This document shows positions 58,125 to 64,000 of a stretch of DNA of 64,000 bases, in pieces (the first letter of the stretch is position 1; every line of letters starts with the position of its first letter). The notes beneath the pieces were generated by a model, which did no database searches, was not told where the DNA came from, and saw only the letters and a list, made by a program, of their open reading frames with translations. The stretch is from assembly GCA_947598155.1 (NCBI GenBank), contig CANQFC010000002.1:248001-312000 (forward strand), written 5' to 3'. Position numbers and translations under genes: made by a program. The stretch is from an uncultured Clostridia bacterium. Its GTDB lineage: Bacteria; Bacillota; Clostridia; Oscillospirales; Acutalibacteraceae.

Positions 58125-58983
58125 TTGCGCCGCCCCCTCCCAAAACACGTTTGAGCTCGCGGTACGCCTGCTCGGTAGTATATACCTTTTCGCTGACGGG
58201 GTAGCCCATAGTATGAAGTTTTGTGAAAACCTCGGTAATCTGCGGAACTGAAAGCCCAATTTGGCAAAGCTTTTCGCTTTGCTCAAAGACTTCGTCAACA
58301 GTGCCCGTCATAAGCACTTTCGCGTTATACATAACAATAACTTTTGAGGCGATTTTCGCGACGTCGTTCATACTGTGGGAAACAATTATCACGGTTTTCC
58401 CCGTGCGGTCACGGTAATTTTTAATCAGCGATAAAATCTGTTCCCTGCCCTTTGGGTCAAGCCCTGAGGTGGGCTCGTCAAGAATAAGTATTTCCGGTTC
58501 CATTGAAATAACGCCCGCAATGGCGACGCGCCTTTTTTCGCCGCCCGAAAGGTCAAACGGATGAGTGGCAAAGGCGGAATCAGGTATTCCTACATATTTT
58601 GCGGCGTCACGAACGCGCTTGTCAACCTCAGTCTCCGAAAGCCCCATATTTTTCGGCCCGAAAGCAATATCGTCATAAACTGTGTTTTCAAAAAGCTGAT
58701 ATTCCGGGTACTGAAAGCAAAGCCCGACGCGAAAACGCGTTTCAAGCTTTTTGGCTTTTGACGAGCGAATATCCTCGCCGTCGAGGAGCACTCTGCCCTC
58801 AGTCGGTTTTAACAGACCGTTCAACTGCTGCATCAGCGTGCTTTTGCCTGAACCCGTTTGACCGATTACGGCGACTATCTCGCCCTTTTCGACTTCTATA
58901 TTAACTTTATTGAGCGCGGTAACACAAAATGGCGTTCCCTCGCCGTAGATATAAGATAAATTTTCCGTTCTCAAAAAAGACAT
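58117..58983 (-). CDS. ecfA2: ECF transporter ATPase EcfA2
   Basis: VIGQTGSGKSTLMQQLNGLLKP, FQYPEYQLFENTVYDDIAFGPKN, LSGGEKRRVAIAGVISMEPEILILDEPTSGLD. Confidence 0.95.
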   Translation of the reverse strand: MSFLRTENLSYIYGEGTPFCVTALNKVNIEVEKGEIVAVIGQTGSGKSTLMQQLNGLLKPTEGRVLLDGEDIRSSKAKKLETRFRVGLCFQYPEYQLFENTVYDDIAFGPKNMGLSETEVDKRVRDAAKYVGIPDSAFATHPFDLSGGEKRRVAIAGVISMEPEILILDEPTSGLDPKGREQILSLIKNYRDRTGKTVIIVSHSMNDVAKIASKVIVMYNAKVLMTGTVDEVFEQSEKLCQIGLSVPQITEVFTKLHTMGYPVSEKVYTTEQAYRELKRVLGGGGANA

Positions 58984-58986
58984 TAT

Positions 58987-59838
58987 TTAACCTCTGTCCA
59001 GAATTTTTGCTAATGAATTTACAAGCCCGTCAACGCTCAACGTGTCGCCCGTTATTTTAATTCCGTCGTCTTTCAGCATCTGCGCAAGGGCAGATGTTTG
59101 AGGGACGTCAAGGCCGAGAGAGCGGATATAATTTACATCCGCAAAAATTTCCATAGGAGTGCCGTCAAGAACCAAACGGGAATCGTCCATAACTATAATT
59201 CTTTCGGCCTCGCACGCTTCCTCCATATAATGAGTAATGAACACTACCGTTATTCCGAGCTCGCGGTTTAAGCGTTTCATTGCGTTCATTACATCACGCC
59301 GACCCTCAGGGTCAAGCATTGCGGTGGGCTCGTCAAATACTATACACTGCGGCTGCATTGCAATTATGCCCGCAATCGCGACGCGCTGTTTTTGACCGCC
59401 GGAAAGCTTATGAGGCTCGTGGAGCCTATATTTATACATTCCTACGATTTTAAGCGACTCATCGACCCGCCTGCGTATTTCGGCAGGCTCAACCCCTAAA
59501 TTCTCAGGTCCGAACGCCACGTCCTCCTCAACTATTGTGGCGACTATCTGATTGTCGGGATTTTGAAAAACCACGCCTACTGTCTGTTTAATTTTTAAAT
59601 CGTCGTTTTCATTTTTTGTATTCATTCCGAGTACATAAACGTCGCCCGATTCGGGCACGATAAGCCCGTTGGAAAGCTTGGCAACGGTTGATTTACCTGA
59701 GCCGTTATGCCCGAGCACCGCCACAAACTCGCCTTTTTTTATTTCAAGCGATAAATTTTCAACCGCAGGCGGAAGAACCGCGTCGTCGCCTTCATAACGG
59801 AATGTTACATTGTCAAATTTTAAAATTGTGTCTGCCAT
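58987..59838 (-). CDS. ecfA1: ECF transporter ATPase EcfA1
   Basis: VLGHNGSGKSTVAKLSNGL, VFQNPDNQIVATIVEEDVAFGPENLGV, LSGGQKQRVAIAGIIAMQPQCIVFDEPTAMLDP. Confidence 0.95.
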   Translation of the reverse strand: MADTILKFDNVTFRYEGDDAVLPPAVENLSLEIKKGEFVAVLGHNGSGKSTVAKLSNGLIVPESGDVYVLGMNTKNENDDLKIKQTVGVVFQNPDNQIVATIVEEDVAFGPENLGVEPAEIRRRVDESLKIVGMYKYRLHEPHKLSGGQKQRVAIAGIIAMQPQCIVFDEPTAMLDPEGRRDVMNAMKRLNRELGITVVFITHYMEEACEAERIIVMDDSRLVLDGTPMEIFADVNYIRSLGLDVPQTSALAQMLKDDGIKITGDTLSVDGLVNSLAKILDRG

Positions 59839-59847
59839 AATTTATCC

Positions 59848-60720
59848 TTAAAGCGTATTTTTTGACCAGATTGCCGACGCGCCGCACGGCAAAACAAGAT
59901 TTTTTGAGGATACGTTCAGCCCTATTTCACTGCCCGTTACATTTCCGCCGTATTTTTTCCTGACGGTCGACGCCAAAATATATTCCATAACGGACGGCGA
60001 AAGTCCTGTTGTATATGAATTTATAAGTACCATAAGCGGGTCGTCCGATAAGACCTTTGAGCAAAGCTCAACAAAACCGTAAACCTCGTTTTCAAGTTTC
60101 CAAACCTCGCCGCCGGGCCCTCTGCCGTAAGACGGCGGATCCATAATAATTATGTCGTATCTGTTTCCGCGGCGGATTTCCCTTTGAACGAATTTTATGC
60201 AGTCGTCAACTATCCAGCGAACCTGTCTGTCCGCAACGCCCGATGAAACGGCGTTTTCCTTTGCCCAAAGAGTCATACCTTTTGAGGCGTCGACATGCAC
60301 GACGGAGGCTCCCGCTTTTAAAGCCGAAACGGTAGCGCCGCCCGTATATGCAAACAAATTGAGGACTCGCACTGGTCTTCCTGCGTTTTTAATCACCTCG
60401 GCAGTCAAATCCCAATTTACCGCCTGTTCGGGGAAAAGCCCTGTATGCTTAAATCCCATCGTTTTTATATTAAAGATTAAATCCCTGTAAGAAACTGTCC
60501 AAAAATCGGGAATTTTACGTTTAATTTCCCAATTTCCGCCGCCGGTGTTTGAACGGTGGTAAATTGCGTCAGCTTTTTTCCAAAGAGGATTTAATTTTTC
60601 GGTTTTCCAAATAACCTGCGGGTCGGGGCGAATAAGAATAACGTCTTTCCAACGTTCAAGCCGCTCGCCCGAAGAGCTGTCAATCAGCTCATAATCCTGC
60701 CACTTATCCGCAACGCGCAT
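59848..60720 (-). CDS. class I SAM-dependent methyltransferase, RlmI/RlmK-like. ATG at 60720
   Basis: VLNLFAYTGGATVSALKAGASVVHVDASKGMTLWAKENA, IIMDPPSYGRGPGGEVWKLE. Overlaps the glmM stop. Confidence 0.88.
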   Translation of the reverse strand: MRVADKWQDYELIDSSSGERLERWKDVILIRPDPQVIWKTEKLNPLWKKADAIYHRSNTGGGNWEIKRKIPDFWTVSYRDLIFNIKTMGFKHTGLFPEQAVNWDLTAEVIKNAGRPVRVLNLFAYTGGATVSALKAGASVVHVDASKGMTLWAKENAVSSGVADRQVRWIVDDCIKFVQREIRRGNRYDIIIMDPPSYGRGPGGEVWKLENEVYGFVELCSKVLSDDPLMVLINSYTTGLSPSVMEYILASTVRKKYGGNVTGSEIGLNVSSKNLVLPCGASAIWSKNTL

Positions 60721-62069
60721 TACACTAACCTTTCTTCTACAACCTTTGCGATACACTCAGCCAAATATTGAATCTTATCGGAATCTTTGCCCTCAAGCAT
60801 TACGCGCACAAGAGGCTCTGTACCGGAAACACGGACAAGAACACGTCCGTCGTCTCCGAGCTCTTCGCTCGCTTTACGGATTGCAAGCTGAACTTCTTTG
60901 TCCTTTTCAAGCCTTGTTTTTCCGAAATTTGAAACACGAACGTTAATGAGAACCTGCGGAAATACCTGCATTTCGCTTGCGAGTTCGGATATTTTTTTGC
61001 CGGTTCTTTTCAGAACGTTCAAGACTTGAATTGCGGACATCTGCCCGTCTCCCGTTGTGGCGTGGTCAAGGAAAATAATGTGTCCCGACTGCTCGCCGCC
61101 AATGGAATATCCGTTCTCGACCATATTTTCAAGGACGTATCTGTCCCCTACCTTTGTTTTTTCACAGTGAATACCGTTATCTTCGCAAAATTTGAAAAAT
61201 CCCATATTACTCATCACGGTTACAACCGCCGTATCTTTATTAAGAGAACCGTGCTGTTTCATATATTTTGCGCAAACTGCGATAATTTTGTCGCCGTCAA
61301 CAATTTCGCCGTCCTCATCGACAATAAGCATTCTGTCTGCGTCGCCGTCAAACGCAAAGCCGATGTCACACTTGTTTTCAACTACAAACTTCTGCAAGCC
61401 TTTCATATGCGTTGAGCCGCAGTTATCGTTTATATTTGTGCCGTTTGGTTCGTCGTTAATGATATGACATTCCGCGCCCAAACGTGTAAAGAGCGCTTTC
61501 GCCGTAACCGAGGCTGAGCCGTTTGCGCAGTCAATAGCGATTTTCATACCTTTAAAATCGCCGTCCGAAGTCATCGCAAGATGGAAAATATAATCGTCAA
61601 CAGCCGAATCGGAAAAAGAAATTCTGCCTACATCTCCGCCGAGCATTATAGGAGGAATTTTTGTTTCGTCAAGAATTATTTCCTCAATCTCGTTTTCAAG
61701 CTCGTCGGGAAGCTTATAGCCGTTGTATTGAAAAATTTTTATTCCGTTATATTCGCAGGGGTTATGAGAAGCGGAAATCATAACGCCCGCGTCATAATCA
61801 TACTCCCTGACAAGAAAGGCAACGGCGGGAGTCGGCACTACGTCAAGAATCAACACGTCCGCCCCCACAGAGCAAAGCCCCGCGCTTATCGCGGAAGCGA
61901 GCATATGCGAAGAAGCTCTCGTGTCCATACCTATTAAAACTTTAGGCTTGTGAGAACAACTCTCAGTCAAAACCATAGCCGCCGCTCTGCCGATTTTCAT
62001 AGCAAGTTCGCACGAAAGCTCACTGTTTGCAACGCCCCTTGCGCCGTCTGTTCCAAATAATCTGCCCAT
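60720..62069 (-). CDS. glmM: phosphoglucosamine mutase
   Basis: MGRLFGTDGARGVANSELSCELAMKIGRAA, GVMISASHNPCEYNGIKIF, FAFDGDADRMLIVDEDG, GGEQSGHIIF. Confidence 0.97.
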   Translation of the reverse strand: MGRLFGTDGARGVANSELSCELAMKIGRAAAMVLTESCSHKPKVLIGMDTRASSHMLASAISAGLCSVGADVLILDVVPTPAVAFLVREYDYDAGVMISASHNPCEYNGIKIFQYNGYKLPDELENEIEEIILDETKIPPIMLGGDVGRISFSDSAVDDYIFHLAMTSDGDFKGMKIAIDCANGSASVTAKALFTRLGAECHIINDEPNGTNINDNCGSTHMKGLQKFVVENKCDIGFAFDGDADRMLIVDEDGEIVDGDKIIAVCAKYMKQHGSLNKDTAVVTVMSNMGFFKFCEDNGIHCEKTKVGDRYVLENMVENGYSIGGEQSGHIIFLDHATTGDGQMSAIQVLNVLKRTGKKISELASEMQVFPQVLINVRVSNFGKTRLEKDKEVQLAIRKASEELGDDGRVLVRVSGTEPLVRVMLEGKDSDKIQYLAECIAKVVEERLV

Positions 62070-62088
62070 ATAATTATATCTCCTTAAA

Positions 62089-63111
62089 TTACAGTAAAGA
62101 TGTTTGTTGCTCTAACTTCAGATGCCTGTAAGCGAGCGGCGTTGCCACTCTTCCCCTCGGCGTTTTGGCGAGAAATCCTATTTGCATAAGGTAAGGCTCA
62201 TAAACGTCTTCAATAGTAACGGCCTCCTCGCCTATTGTTGCGGCAATGGTTTCAAGGCCAACGGGGCCGCCGTTGAAATTTCGTATCATCGTTGTGAGCA
62301 TCAGCCTGTCAATATTGTCAAGACCTTTTTCGTCAATTTCCATTCTGCCGAGAGCAATCTTTGCGTTGTCACGGGTTATAACGCCGTTGCTCATTACCTG
62401 CGCAAAGTCTCTTGTACGCTTTAAAAGCCTGTTGGCAATTCGCGGCGTGCCCCTTGAACGGGAGGCTATTTCAAGAGCGCCGTCGTCTTCCGTAAAAATA
62501 TCAAGAATACCAGCACTGCGCTTAACAATTTCTGCAAGCTCATCCGGAGTATATAGCTCCAGACGAAGAATTACGCCGAATCTGTCGCGGAGCGGCGCTG
62601 TAAGCTGACCCGCTCTCGTTGTAGCTCCGACAAGCGTAAAGCGCGGTAAATCAAGCCGTATTGAACGCGCAGACGGACCCTTGCCTATAATTATATCAAG
62701 AGCGTTGTCCTCCATAGCGGGGTAAAGCACCTCTTCAACAGCGCGGGACAAACGGTGAATCTCGTCAATAAACAATACGTCGCCGTCATTAAGATTGGTA
62801 AGAAGGGCCGCCAAATCGCCGGGCTTTTCAATAGCCGGGCCGCTTGTCACTCTTATCTGAACGCCCATTTCATTGGCGATGATGCCTGCGAGTGTAGTTT
62901 TACCAAGCCCGGGAGGCCCATACAGTAAGACGTGGTCAAGAGTTTCTCCCCTGCTTTTAGCCGCGTCGATATAGATTTTTAAATTCTCCTTAACCTTTTC
63001 CTGACCGATGTATTCGTTAAGCGTTTTAGGGCGCAGAGAATTTTCAATATCTTTATCGGTTTCGGTAAAATCAGGAGTTATTATGCGGTTTTCACTGTTT
63101 TCAAAATCCAT
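62089..63111 (-). CDS. ruvB: Holliday junction DNA helicase RuvB
   Basis: [61 protein letters not shown]. Confidence 0.98.
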   Translation of the reverse strand: MDFENSENRIITPDFTETDKDIENSLRPKTLNEYIGQEKVKENLKIYIDAAKSRGETLDHVLLYGPPGLGKTTLAGIIANEMGVQIRVTSGPAIEKPGDLAALLTNLNDGDVLFIDEIHRLSRAVEEVLYPAMEDNALDIIIGKGPSARSIRLDLPRFTLVGATTRAGQLTAPLRDRFGVILRLELYTPDELAEIVKRSAGILDIFTEDDGALEIASRSRGTPRIANRLLKRTRDFAQVMSNGVITRDNAKIALGRMEIDEKGLDNIDRLMLTTMIRNFNGGPVGLETIAATIGEEAVTIEDVYEPYLMQIGFLAKTPRGRVATPLAYRHLKLEQQTSLL

Positions 63112-63120
63112 AATCTACTC

Positions 63121-63717
63121 CTATTTGGAAAGCAGTTTTAAAGACTGCTTAATAAGTTCTTCAACTGACAGCGACGGGTCAAGACCGCTAAGCGCAAGCG
63201 ACGCCTCGGATTGACTGTAACCGAGCATTACAAGCGCGGCGGCCGCCTCGGCAGAGGAGCTGTTCTGTGCGACGGACGCGACCGCGGAAACGTTTTCCGC
63301 AGTGGCGGCGGACAGCAAACCGATTTTATCTTTAAGCTCCAGAGTTATTCTTTGCGCGAGCTTTGCGCCTATTCCCGAGGCTTTTGTAAGCGCCTTATAG
63401 TCGCCTGCCGCAATGGATAAAATAATTTTATCGGGATTGTATTCGGAAAGCAGAGAAAGCGCCATTTTTGCGCCGACGCCGGAAACACCTATAAGCATTT
63501 TAAAGCAGTCAAGCTCCTGCTTATCGTAAAATCCGTAAAGCTCAATAGCGTCCTCACGGACGTTAAGATAAGTATAGAGCGTAGCTTTTTCGCCTATAAT
63601 AGAGCATTTGCCCGCAGTCTGCGCGCTTGTAAAGCAGAGAAACGCGACCCCGCCCGCCTCAATCGCAACAAAATTTGTGCCGTAATCAACCACACTGCCT
63701 GAAATTGAATAAAACAT
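63121..63717 (-). CDS. ruvA: Holliday junction DNA helicase RuvA
   Basis: MFYSISGSVVDYGTNFVAIEAGGVAFLCFTS, LIGVSGVGAKMALSLLS, GIGAKLAQRITLELKDK. Confidence 0.95.
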   Translation of the reverse strand: MFYSISGSVVDYGTNFVAIEAGGVAFLCFTSAQTAGKCSIIGEKATLYTYLNVREDAIELYGFYDKQELDCFKMLIGVSGVGAKMALSLLSEYNPDKIILSIAAGDYKALTKASGIGAKLAQRITLELKDKIGLLSAATAENVSAVASVAQNSSSAEAAAALVMLGYSQSEASLALSGLDPSLSVEELIKQSLKLLSK

Positions 63718-63720
63718 ATA

Positions 63721-64000
63721 CTACCTCATACTTAATTTTCCGAGTTTTGAGCCGCTTGCGTGGGCATGGCATATTGCCATTGCAAGAGCGTCCGCCGTGT
63801 CATCGGGTTTAGGTATTTTCTCAAGCTTTAAAATAACGCGGGTCATCTCCTGAACCTGCTTTTTTTCGGCTCTGCCGTAGCCTACAACGCTCTGTTTTAC
63901 CTGTAAGGGAGTATATTCAAAAATCGGAATATTATTCTGAACGGCGGCAAGGTTGATAACCCCCCTTGCCTGGGCTACATCAATAACGGTTTTTGCGTTT
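63721..64000 (-). CDS. ruvC: Holliday junction resolvase RuvC, 5' end beyond window
   Basis: Hand translation ...[92 protein letters not shown]. Missing from the ORF track because it runs off the edge. Confidence 0.95.
   Translation of the reverse strand, partial: NAKTVIDVAQARGVINLAAVQNNIPIFEYTPLQVKQSVVGYGRAEKKQVQEMTRVILKLEKIPKPDDTADALAMAICHAHASGSKLGKLSMR

Noticed and set aside
1-64000. Search for tRNA, rRNA, CRISPR arrays, transposases, integrases and phage genes
   Set aside because: None recognised by eye. Structural RNAs seen are rnpB and the TPP riboswitch only; a tRNAscan-SE and Infernal run would settle this.

Overview
The window is ordinary chromosome from a low-to-mid GC, endospore-forming Firmicute, probably Clostridia or an Oscillospirales-like lineage. 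This placement is inferred from gene content and was not searched. Genes lie mostly on the minus strand. Recognisable blocks are serC'/serA; a folate block (folE-folP-folB-folK) behind a transglutaminase lipoprotein and a degenerate LCP-like protein; a monocistronic priming sugar transferase; tig-clpP-clpX; hprK-ROK-murB-rapZ-whiA-lepB-lepB-rbgA-rnhB-yraN-thrC; a sporulation stretch (SASP, polysaccharide deacetylase, spoIIP, gpr, spoVAE-like); comM; thiT with a TPP riboswitch; recD2; rnpB (RNase P RNA); galE; a membrane protein carrying a SpoIID domain; two tandem class B sortases behind nifS-thiI-cinA; an orphan ypeB; clpE-like; pgsA-cvpA-DUF5711-truA-ecfT-ecfA2-ecfA1-methyltransferase-glmM-ruvBAC. 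I saw no tRNA, rRNA, CRISPR array, prophage or transposase. The best candidate for an under-described system is the plus-strand island at 22856-25574. It encodes a zinc-ribbon/TM/LRR-like protein, a small HTH protein and a soluble Ser/Thr kinase translationally overlapped with the HTH gene. Other points of interest are the SpoIID-domain fusion with altered active-site motifs, the paired sortases with a shared C-terminal tail, several unannotated small ORFs, and rnpB starting a few bases after a stop codon.
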